This document shows, one piece after another, positions 36,695 through 47,335 of a stretch of DNA of 64,000 nt. This stretch comes from Emydura subglobosa (taxonomy: Eukaryota; Chordata; Testudines; Chelidae). Location: contig ML679966.1 of the NCBI GenBank assembly GCA_007922225.1, positions 60,046,316 to 60,110,315 of the forward strand. Reading direction: 5' to 3'. The notes below the pieces were generated by a model. The model was not told the origin of the DNA. It was given only the letters and a program-made list of their open reading frames with translations, and made no database searches. Both the position numbers and the translations under genes were made by a program. The stretch's first letter is position 1, and every line of letters begins with the position of its first letter.

Positions 36695-38435
36695 TTATTA
36701 TCCCTGAGCCTCTTCTATGAGTAGGAGGAAGCAGATAATCCTGATTTCCTTAAACAAAGTAGGGAGGAAACTAGATTAAACTATATCCTTTGTGGGACCA
36801 ATTTTGTTCTGGTGATCATTGTGAGGCTCTCAGATACTAAAGTGATGAACATGTTTTATACAAGATCAATATTAGATTAGGCAGACAGAAAATGAGACTA
36901 CATCCTGCAGGACTTGATTTAGAGCTTGTGTCTCCAAATGGGTTTATCTATATTTGATTTGAGAAAACTACTACTGGCTTTATTTTAGACATGGTCAATG
37001 TCAGTGCTTGTGCTTCCAGCAATATTCTCATTTTAGGCACTGCATTCCTTTCCTATTGTCACCAGAATTTGTAATTTCTGTAAAATGTCTGTTGGAAAGT
37101 GCTTTTCTGAAGTCATTTTCACAAACAAAAAAACTTGTTAAAGAAAAATGTTTTCTCCAGATCCAGAGAATCTTTCACAGTCCTTTTATTGTTACAATAA
37201 GGAACTATATAATGACTGTGATAAGGCTGTGATTCAAGTGTTATGTAACTTAAGCAAAATTACCAGCAGGCTCTGATCCAAAGAATTCACTGGAGGGTTC
37301 TGTCTCTTGCAGTTTTTGCCATTAGGCCTTTTTTCTCCTTTTATCCCCTTGAAAATACCAAAAAAACTAAACGGTGTTCCCCTTCAAAATATCACTGAAT
37401 CCAGATACTGTGAAAAAGCATATTCGCTTGATAGTTACTATTAAAATGATACAATAAAATCCTTCCTTATAGTTTTACACTGATAAAATAATGCCTTTCC
37501 CGAGGACACCATGAAGCCTAAATGAGAATAATTAATTAATGAAGTTGGATTTAAAAGTTATTTCAGGGGATTTGGGTAGAAATGGGGCTTATATTTTCTT
37601 TGGGATTTGTGCCCGTTTATGGTTATATAGTTAAAGTTCTGTTAATTTGAATGTGTACTATATTAATGTCCAAAAACCAAAGAAAGAACATTTATAACCA
37701 GAGTATTCCCCATCACAGTATCACAATTAAGATTTAGATTATATCTTCTGCAGAGTTGTGATTATATGAGTTTCATATAAAACTGAGGAGGAGAGTGGGG
37801 AAGAAACACTAGAATGTTAAACAAGTGTGCTTTATGTAGTGAATTCCTAACCTAAAAAGGCATTTTGTAGTAATAAGGGAGAACTCTGACAAATCAATGG
37901 TTAGTAAGATCTTGGCTCTGTATTAACAGCTCAGGAACTGTATAAAGGATTTCATCCCTAGAATGCAGATTTGAACCCAACTCATAGTGGTAATGAACAT
38001 AATGATTTATTAACTCATAAAATGAATTGGTGATCTTATGCCTCTGAAGGGCCCTACCAGTCGTTTAGCTATAAAAGATTTCAGTAACTTCTGAATCTTC
38101 CACGAGTGATAGCAACTAAAATAATTTGGGCTTTCATTTGGCTTATGACTTATTAAAAACCTATATAACACATATATAATAATTTCAACTAATCATTCTA
38201 ACAGGTTGGACATTTGCATTGGGCAACTGTATGGCTGAAATATTCTGTATCGCTCCGCTATACTTTAGATGCAATACCCCAAAACCCCAACAGAAGCATG
38301 GGGTCTAATTACTGAACTGTGCATACAGCAGATTCAGGGTATTTTATAGGCCAGGATTTTCAACTTCCACTATTTTGAAGGCTTAGATATATAAGCTGTC
38401 ATAGCAAAATTCGCATCTAAGGCATTACATTACAA
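36695..38435. other. Non-coding DNA, nothing recognised
   Basis: AT-rich; small ORF at 37008-37232 has no recognisable similarity. No repeats or RNA genes seen. Confidence 0.5.
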
Positions 38436-38439
38436 GCAA

Positions 38440-38950
38440 GGGGAGTGATGATTCCCCTACTCGTGTACACATACTCGTGAGTATAAATAGCAGCGTAGTT
38501 GTGGTAGCACAGGTTGTGCCAGTGGAGGCATGACTGAGCTGCATTTCCACTGCTGCTACTAGTGTTACCACAGCTACACTGCTATTTACACTTGCTGTAA
38601 CTCAGTGAAAGCTAGAACAGATGAGAAGGGAAATCTCACCCCTAGTTTCTGGGGTAGACAGGGCATAATACCTCCCAGTCGGGAGGTGTGATTCCCAGAG
38701 TGGGTAGCGATAGCTTGAACACAGCAATGTTGACATTGCTACTGGGAGGACAGTTCAAGCTCACTTCCTGAGTACAATCCCACCTTCTCCCCAGAGCCAA
38801 GTTGAGGAAGCTAGCCTGTGCCGCAATAGCTACACTGATATATTAGCTCAAGCAGATGTAAGATGAATCTGTCTACCCATGCTGGGAATCACACATCCCA
38901 CTTGCAGTGTATTGGGCTCCCAACTTCAGTGTAGACATACCCCCAACTCC
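38440..38950. mobile_element. Fold-back, non-autonomous DNA element (composite)
   Basis: Two nested palindromes make up this block. The first has 31-nt arms at 38480-38510 and 38562-38592 with about 27 paired positions (left arm contains AAATAGCAGCGTAGTTGTGG, right arm CACAGCTACACTGCTATTT). The second is bounded by GGGAGGTGTGATTCCCAG (38681-38698) and CTGGGAATCACACATCCCA (38882-38900), which pair at 17 of 18 positions. The right edge reads CAGTGTAGACATACCCCC, an end I associate with a turtle and crocodilian element family (GGGTATGTCTACACTG in the other direction). No transposase or definite target duplication. Confidence 0.7.
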
Positions 38951-38954
38951 CATG

Positions 38955-41867
38955 GTGCATGGTTTATAATAGGTATTCGCATCTAAATCAGATATTCATC
39001 AACTCCATAGATATATAGGGCTCAATCCTTGGCCCCATCATGACTCCTTTATACGGCTGACTAGTTAAAAAGCTAGGTGGAAACTCCAGCTATAAACTTC
39101 TCTCAGCACCTGTTATAGAGAACGTGCTAGATATGGGAAGATGTTCGAATACAGCACATTGTTCTCTAGCAGTCCCTGGTTAGCGTATGGTCCATTAGGG
39201 CTCTTACAGTTGGGATATAATTCAGAGCAGCTTTCAGGGCTGCTCTAAGATACAGAAGGCTGAATTGGCTGCATCCACCCCTAGGAGACTTGCCACTAAC
39301 TACTTTGTACAGAAGTGTCTTATTGATACATTTGCAAGCTCACTCATTGCATGCACATGAGAGCATTTTGAAGATTTGGCCCCATGTATCATATTAGGAA
39401 AAAGTCAGATATATTGCATCCCATGGAATTTTGCTAACTGCACATGTGCTGTGCCAATTCAATAGCGTGCTCATTATCCCCCCCACCCCCATTTTACAGT
39501 ATTTCTGATTCTAGTACATTCTCATTATCTCACTTGATTTTTCTATATTTTAGATTTTATTTTCTCAGTGAGAGCATATATTTTATATATAGCACAGTGC
39601 TGGTCAAAATGGAAGAAGAACGCAGATCTACTTTAGGTAGCTCGATGATATTTCAGTTTCAGATGTCAACAACAGCTTTGATGTAGCAGACAGAATTTAA
39701 ACTCCTGCTGTTGCTAGCAGTAAATCACCACAGCTGTCTTCATTTAGGCTCTTAGCAACCACGCAACAGAGGCTCACAAATGTACTTCCCACAGCTAACT
39801 AATCAAAGCACTTAGTCAGATGCAGCTTGTTCTCCTATAGATCAGCCTCCTATGGTTTGAATTTTATATGGAGTGGGAAGTGAAGATTTTTGCATGGAGG
39901 GGACATGTTTTGAACAGCTGTCTATTTAACAGTTGAGTCAATAGCTCTGCAAGAGAAAGATATTTGCCACAAATTGTTTCTCATACTCATGAAAATATAC
40001 TGTAGCTCCCTGTTTGAACAGCTGCCTCTATTTTCCTTGTAGGTGCATAAAGGAATACCCTCTTGGACCTGCCAACTCTCCCATGTTTTATGGAAGACCT
40101 ACACACTCTGTATTACACACACACACACACACTTTTCTGGAAGATACATGGAATAAATGTACTCATCCTCCATATTTCATCTGGGTGTGGTCATAAAGAA
40201 AGAATGCCTCGGACCTTAAGAGCCCAAGTTCTTCTGACCTGTAAGAGCCCAAGTCCTCCCCAGGCTTCCTCCATGACAAACATCCAAAATCATCTGTCAA
40301 ACAACCCAAGCCCTGCCAACTCCTTCACAAGGCATCAATGTTCTCCATATAGAACTGCAGCAAGGCCTGATAACTCAGGCTTATTTAAACATAAATGATG
40401 CAGTGTTCTCTCTTTCCCTGCAACTGAGGCAGTGACTAGGGCCAAATATTCAGACAGCCTTGCATCAGCAGGGCTCTGGTTCCTCTACTCACTACAGTGA
40501 GCAGCAGATGAACGTATCACTACAAAAGTGGTAGAAGACAAAGGACCAATGATAGCAAGGAGAATGGGAAGGACCATCACCTCCCTAGTTCCACCACTGT
40601 CAGAATATAGTTCATTAGACTTAACAATAGGTAGTAGGAATCCTTAATTTAGGCAGTCAAAGTGGCAGTAGATTTTCGTGTACGTGTGGGCATGGTGTGC
40701 CTAGTAGAGCTGAGTGAGAGAACAGTTTGTCTGCTTGGCAATTGAAAATCATTCACATTAAAATACCCTCTAACACCTTCCCCTCCACTCCCACTCCAGA
40801 CACACACTGCGGTCTTTAAACACATATACAAGTACAGTTCCTTAGCTAACAAATTATTTCATTCAAAAATTTCATTTTTCTTGATCTAGGGACAGAAACA
40901 ATTTGAAAAAAGAAAATGATTAGAGGAATGTACAGTGGAAAATGGTTGTGTGTGTATATTGTTATGATGGGTGCAAAACACATCTATGTTCCCACACTAC
41001 TTAACTGGCCCTAAAGATTGTTCTCCTTATTCTAGGAGCCAGATGATATTATGCTTAACTGAATATTAGTAAAGCCCTCAAAGCTGTGTTTGCAGTCCCC
41101 AGAATACTCATGATTACTGCATTATTCTCTCAATGTTTGTTTGTTTTTTTTAAATTAGATTAATTTTCTTACTGGGACAATGTCCTTCAATCTAAAAATT
41201 AAACATGGTAATTTACCAAGTGAAAACAATGAAGGTTGGGTTTCTGAGATGGCCTAGGTTAGTAAATATATCCCTGAAGATGGTGTAGTAATAATTATTA
41301 ATTTGGTTAATCAGATTCTTTTTAAAGTCATTAATGTTTGAAAATGAATTGCTCAGATGACAAATATTATACAAACTGTTAAATAGGAATAGCTACAATA
41401 ATAGAATTTCTCCCAAATATTAATGGATGTGATCTCATTAAAAGTGATTTTTTCATCAATAGATTCAAATTCTGTTCCTGCATATTAAGAGGCTGGATAC
41501 CTTTTGTCAAACCTTCATTTTGCCTTTTCTTTCTATATTTCAGCTGAAGGAGGATAGAGGAAATGTCCATAAGGAAGAAATGCAGAACATAAAAGACAAA
41601 ATGAGAAACTGAGCAACATTTACAACGAATAATTCATACTGAAAAGGTAGAATTGTAGTGTGGGGGGTTATTGTTTTTCTTTTTATTCCTGAAGATTATG
41701 CACGTTTGGACAATTCACTGCTTTTGTTTCAGTTTGTTGATCTTAAGAAGTCATCCAAGAACAATTTATCTTTTTAACTGGATTTCTAATTATAAAGATT
41801 CTTATTTCACAATGAATGTCTCACAGTGAATACTTACAAATATTTCAAAACAAAATTTCCCCTATTT

Positions 41868-41903
<36 letters not shown>

Positions 41904-42281
41904 CTTTCCAAAACATTTATCTTTTGGGGGCTAATGGCAGACATTTGTTTCTTTCAAAATGTTTGATAAATATGGATAGGATAGAAAGGATATCACAGTG
42001 ATGTTTTGTTGCACAGAAAGGAACAAGTTTTGGAGAGCTCGCACAGGGGATCCACAGTACTGTGCAGCATAGAGCTCCTTGTTATAGGAGCACAATTTAT
42101 ATCAGTAAATCAATTTTACAGAAATTTAAAAAAAAAAAAAAGTGGAGATTTGAGCTAAAAGTAAAAGGTCTACCTTCCTGCCCGCCAGATACATCCAGCA
42201 AACAACAGAGCAGCTGAGATCATGGTGTGGAGTGACCAAGCTGGGGCTCAGTGCACCTTCATAAACAGGGTTTCCACATAA
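38955..42281. other. Non-coding DNA with simple repeats
   Basis: Holds an (AC)9 tract at 40115-40132, a (CA)16 tract at 41869-41901, an A run at 42128-42140, and a 17-nt near-repeat TAAGAGCCCAAGTTCT / TAAGAGCCCAAGTCCT at about 40217 and 40242. No gene supported. Confidence 0.5.
41869..41901. repeat. (CA)16 microsatellite
   Basis: Uninterrupted CA dinucleotides followed by CCCC. Likely polymorphic between individuals. Confidence 0.95.
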
Positions 42282-42421
42282 TATGGAGTTAGGGTGACCA
42301 AATGGCAAGTGTGAAAAACCGGGACAAGGGCTGCGAGGTAACAGGTGCCTATATAAGATAAAGCCCCTAATATTGGGACTGTCCCTGTAAAGGCGGGACA
42401 TCTGGTCTCTCTATATGGAGT
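42282..42421. mobile_element. Complete short hAT-type element, 124 bp, with 8-bp TSD
   Basis: The element spans 42290-42413 between perfect direct repeats TATGGAGT (42282-42289 and 42414-42421). Left end TAGGGTGACCAAATGGCAAG; right end CATCTGGTCTCTCTA, which reads TAGAGAGACCAGATG on the other strand, so the terminal inverted repeats match at about 12 of 15 positions. GGGACA-type blocks near both ends (CCGGGACAAGG and GGGACTGTCCC) are also mirrored. No coding capacity: a MITE mobilised in trans. Confidence 0.9.
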
Positions 42422-42838
42422 CATCTACTGAATGCAGAGCCCAAATCCAAAGAGTCGACATATAGGTCAAGATGTGGAGCATGAGCATGGCTGTAGGTGA
42501 AGCAAAGAAATGAGACATAAGCATGACCTAATGACCTCTGCAAGTGCACAGCAACTATTCACACACTCCCAAACACACGCACAGGCACATGCACGTGCCT
42601 CCACCCACTATTGCAACCCACTAGTAATCCCAGAATGCAGGGCACAGAGCAACATATGGGATCTGCTATTTTGGTATCAGAAGTGCACTCTACTCAGCAC
42701 ACCCTACAGCTGCTCAATGCACTCTTGCATGGCCCTATTTGGACAATATCAGGTTATAATTGATCAAGATCCATGAAAGGCAATTATCTGTGATATTTGG
42801 AATAATTATACACAAACATTTACAGCTGTTAAATGGAT

Positions 42839-42935
42839 CAATGGTTCTCAACCTTTTCCATACAATGGCCCCATCTTACAACAGAAGAGGAGTTCAGGAC
42901 TCTGATCCCATTTAGCCATAAATGGAGGGTGGTTA
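42839..42935 (+). mobile_element. hAT element 5' end fragment
   Basis: CAATGGTTCTCAACCTTTTC resembles the CAG(T/C)GGTTCTCAACC end of the 4426-4690 element and of hAT MITEs generally. No matching right end was found, so it is a fragment or an older insertion. Confidence 0.5.
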
Positions 42936-43999
42936 TTATATAAAAGTTGTCATCGTTATAAAGGTAACCAGCTTTTTAAAATGCATACAAACTGGTTATT
43001 GGTAAACAGAAGTATGTTAGTTTATTCTCATTTTATGACTCACAGGGAAGCCTTCAGGAAAAGAATCTCTAGTGTAATTGCAATGATTTCTATTGTATTA
43101 CCCTGGAAATAAAATTTGGCTTTGGAAACACACTGGGAGCTGAGCAGTTCTTTTAACCCATGGTTCTCAGATTCATGCTACTTTGATACAGTCATTCTAG
43201 AGTTTCCGCACTTCCTGTCACATCAGTGATGACATTTTCACAAGTTTCAGAAGTCCCAGCAGATGAGCACTTCTACCTTGTGGGGTAGAACAAGTAAACA
43301 TAATTTATTAGAGGATAACTCACCACCGTAATGTATACTCTTCTCTACTTTAAGGGATTTACAAATAGATTTGGAACCTTTAGAAAACCAGAAATGTGTC
43401 TATTTCTCTCCTCACCATGTTCAGATACCAATTACTAAATACTTCAGTGTCTGGTGCCCCAAATAAAAGTGGTGAAGCAGTATGTGGCAAACTTTTCAAA
43501 GTGAAAAGCTGTGATTCAGAGGTCAGGTGTGTCACAGGAAAGCTTTCTGTTGAGGGATAATGGCTGTTGGTAGGGAAGTGAGAAGAAAAAGCAGTGTCCT
43601 CACCCTGCATCCACTCTCTCTGCCTTTCAGAATGAAAAACAGGGGCACCTTAGGGTAAGAGAATCTATTTCTGATTCTTTCAGTGTTCTCTCCTAGTTGC
43701 AATACCCCCCTTCCCCTCTTACTCTTCCATCTCCCTCACAAACCATATATACTGTTACCAGATTTGCTCGTCACCTTGGGGTATGCTCATTTACTAGGGT
43801 TACTTTCCTGGAAGGGGGTAGATTCTATTAATGTACTGCTTGTGTTACTTGTGCGTTCATATGGCTACAAGTCCACTCCCAATGGAGCTATCCTGCAGGA
43901 CCTAAGGTTTTCAGGGCTGGGTTCCTCCAGCCCCAGATTCAAATAAACCCCCCCACAGATACACACACACATTCCAGATTAACCAAGTGTGTCTGAGTG

Positions 44000-45247
44000 G
44001 ACCGGGCTGTCAGCACTCTCAGCTGACCCCTTATATGTCCCTGAACTCAGCAGGCTGGGTGACAGCACTTTCGGCTGCCGCCCCTTTGCACCACACCAGA
44101 ATAGAGTGCACTTCTGAGCAGGCCAGGTCCAAACAGCACTTTCAGCTGTCACCCTTATATGCCCCTGGACTCAATTAGGCAGGGTCAAACAGCACTTTCA
44201 GCTGCCTCCCCCCTCACTCTACATTTGTTCTAGTAGTAACTCCTTTGATGAGCAAACCCCATAGGATTTTTGGGCACTCCAGGGATCTTTGGCTTAGGTA
44301 AAAGAAGCGTTGCTGCAGAGCAAGATAGGGAAGCCAAGAACACAAAGTTGTAAATGAAGTTTAGAGAGAGACTGGCAACCAGCTTGATTATAACAGTTAT
44401 TTTATTGCCAGGTATACAAGACTTATGATACTAATGGTAATACCATACAAGGAGAGAAAAACAAACAATCGAACTCTTACAATACTACACAATTACAGTT
44501 GGGGTATTGGAGAAGGCTAGTCCAGGTTTGATTACAAAAGTAGAAAGTTATACCTGGCCTGAAAGAGAGAGAGTTGGGGGAAGAAGAGGAGGGAAGGGGG
44601 TCTCACCACTCCATGCAGCTCAAAGGTTCCCAGGAGACAGGCTGTTCAGCTTAGGGTCTGGAGTTCTTGAGACAGGCAGCGCCCCCAACACGATCAGTCA
44701 GGAAAAGGGGAAGTTCCAATGGAGATGATGCAGCATTTGGATCCAGGCATCAGAACCGGCGTTTGAACTTGGGTGGGGTTTTTATAGGGAAGAAACGGTG
44801 GTTGAAGGGAGAACACTAGGTTTGTTTACAGGTAAACAATGACTCAAGGGAGTATACCACAGTGGTTTTGTTTATGCTGGACAAATAGGAGCTGATCGTT
44901 CCTGGCTATGGGCCGTGTTCCATGAGAGAGCTCACAATGCAACCAGGCAAATTCAGTGTTTTGCATATCAATAACTAGAATGGTCTGATAACTGCAGAGC
45001 TGGGTGTGTTCAGGTGTGGGTTCATTTACATCAGGAGCAGAGATCTCCCATCATGCAGTGCATCCCTGCTTTGCCAATCCCAGAGTTCAGTGTGGTTCCT
45101 GCTTTGGAGCTTGGTTCTCCATTCGGTATGCTAATTCTTGTTCCATCTTCGATGTAGATGAGGTTTCTGTTCTCCATTCCATGTGCTAATCGAGCTGCCT
45201 CCTTTTTACATTTTAGATGAGGCTAGGGGAGTTGCCTTAATCCTACA
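44000..45247 (-). mobile_element. LTR-like unit of an ERV-type element, antisense
   Basis: On the minus strand it starts TGTAGGATTAAGGCAACTCC at 45247. A TATAAAAA box follows at 44786-44779, then an AATAAA poly(A) signal at 44406-44401, which is LTR order. The block downstream of the poly(A) signal contains an irregular tandem array (44011-44215). The left boundary is uncertain and I could not find a target duplication. No retroviral coding region or polypurine tract is visible next to it, so if real it is a solo LTR. Confidence 0.45.
44011..44215. repeat. Irregular tandem array, four CAGCACTTTCAGCTG units
   Basis: CAGCACTCTCAGCTG (44011), CAGCACTTTCGGCTG (44063), CAGCACTTTCAGCTG (44134) and CAGCACTTTCAGCTG (44190) start successive units of 52, 71 and 56 bp. 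Units one and three also share TTATATG(T/C)CCCTG. Lies within the LTR-like unit. Confidence 0.85.
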
Positions 45248-47267
45248 TCAATCACCCTTGTTTGGAAGGATTTAGATGTGTCTCCCACTGCCTTTTCATT
45301 GCTTTTGGTTCAAGCAGAGGCTGGAGGGGGGGAATTCAGGTGAGCCAGAGAGTCCGGGTTTTGCACCCTGGTTCCCCAAGAACACAGAGCTGCCAGGTAA
45401 CAATAATACCAGTTCTCCAGCAACGTCATCCATCATGTCACCCTTCATGTCCCCTTCATTCTTACCTACCACCCCAACCCAGTCTCCCCCCCCACCTGAA
45501 AGCCTCCCAAAGTCCCCTTAGCACTCTCGAAACCAGTTCCAGTTATTGCTGGGGCTTAGCACAATTAGCTCCTGATCACAAGCCTCAAGTGAATGAAAGT
45601 TATCAATACAGAGATGCAAGTGTCAAGATGTCAGAAGTGAGAGGTGCTTCAACAGTTATCAACAGAACTGTTTGGTTAAAATTGGGTGTGGAGGGGAAGG
45701 GGGAATCTATTGATTCAATTTCTAATTCTGAAAACTGGAAATTTGAAGAATAAAGAAAAATTTATGATTATTTTTTTTCATATTCTCCCCCTTGCTTTTC
45801 AACCAAATGATATTTTAAGACTATCTAAAAAGTTTTGAACCTTGATGTTTTAACAATACAAAAAATTTCATTTTCTCTTCCTGTGATTTCCCCCAGCTTT
45901 TTTTGGACCAACTAGAATTATAATGCTATATCTTTATGGAAATACCTCTACCATCTCGAATTTTGTTTGCAACTTCATTTTTTTGCCATTTATTTTCTAC
46001 AATATAAAAGGAGTTTCAGCTATATTTTATAGAAGTATTTTATAAAGTTAATGCTTCTGATGACTTAATACTTTACTGAATTCTTCCAACTCACCCTAAC
46101 CACCAAGTACCCTAAATTCTAGTAGACTTCAATGGGAGTTGAGGGACCCTTGGCATACTTCAGGAGGTAATTGTAGGATTCAATCCAAAAGCCCAAAATA
46201 TCAGAAGTGGCACTATTACAAATAATTGAACTTTTGTAATACAGCAAATCATTTTTGGCAGATTAATGGGCAAAATATTTATAAGGAGAAATTTTCTTTA
46301 TCGGGGTAGATTGCAGGCATAGATATTTCATCTCTCATATATTAGGAATGAGCAAAACTAAGCATTCCTTCTTACTGGGTTGGAAATATTTTTCATAACA
46401 GATGTTCACAGGTTTTTTGTTTGTTTTTTGAAGTTTTGTAGCTAGCTGATCTTAAACCTGTTTAGGATCAAACCGCAATTTTAAAAAAAAGTACAGCAAA
46501 CACCTGTGAGCATCACATGTGCAATATTTTGCCATATTTATTTGATGTCAGATTTGGAAAAACTTTCTAATCTTTCATGTGTCCCTAATATCTACTTATT
46601 CCTTGGATTACTTTGCTGCTCCTGCTTTTGGCCTTCTCTCTTTTCCATTACTCCACCTTTAGGGACTCACTTTCATGGCCTGATCTGTTTGGAACTTTCG
46701 CCTCACCTCAAAGACATCAAGCCATGTTTTCAGTTGGGTTCCTGACTTTGTGTACATCATCCTCGTATACACAAACGTGCAATTATATCTAAGAGACTGT
46801 AATCTTGCATCTTGCTAGTCTCAGCCAAAAATTCAGAGGCCTGAAAATTCAGCCTGAAGTCACTTCCTATATTTAACATGTTGTTTGCTCCCCACCACAC
46901 ATCTTTCAAGATCCATTGGTCCTCCTCATGCCTAACACAATACGTGGTGTACATCCAGTGTATGAAATGCCGCAACACCAACTATGCAGGTAAAGCCAGA
47001 CAATCACCATGATCGCAAATGAACTCACAGAAAAATGATAAGACAAAAACTACCCTATTATCCAGGGGTGAGTCACTTTTCAAAAAAAGTGATCCTTCCA
47101 TATCTGATCTCTCAGTCCTTGATCTCAATGGAAACCTGCACAACACTTTCAAAAGACAAACCTAGGAATTTAAATTCATCGTCAAATGTGAAGGAAAATT
47201 ATTCTTCCCATATCTTATTGAAGCAGCAAAATATGCCATCAGTGAGATTTACAGGTACATTTTACTA
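45248..47267. other. Non-coding DNA; a 163-codon ORF rejected as a gene
   Basis: The 45262-45753 frame is the longest outside CR1 and directly abuts the LTR-like end. It has proline/serine-rich low-complexity sequence (a second frame over the same DNA gives a similar composition) and no domain. The rest is AT-rich and unrecognised. Confidence 0.5.
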
Positions 47268-47335
47268 ATAGTTTGCCCTTCTATAGTGCCTCAAACTCAA
47301 GATCTCAAAGTGCTTTATAAAAATAACATATAGGT
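47268..47335 (-). mobile_element. SINE tail fragment, antisense
   Basis: CCCTTCTATAGTGCCTCAAA, then GATCTCAAAGTGCTTTATAA resembles the tatagcgcctt...ctcaaagcgctttaca block at the 3' end of MIR-like reptilian SINEs in reverse. Short and diverged. Confidence 0.5.

Noticed and set aside
43990..44220. Possible CRISPR-like array
   Set aside because: The spacing is irregular (52-71 bp), units share sequence beyond the core, and the host is a vertebrate. It is a tandem repeat inside an LTR-like unit.
45262..45753. 163-codon forward ORF next to the LTR-like end
   Set aside because: Low-complexity Pro/Ser-rich translation, an overlapping second frame of similar composition, no domain, and no evidence that it belongs to a retroviral internal region.
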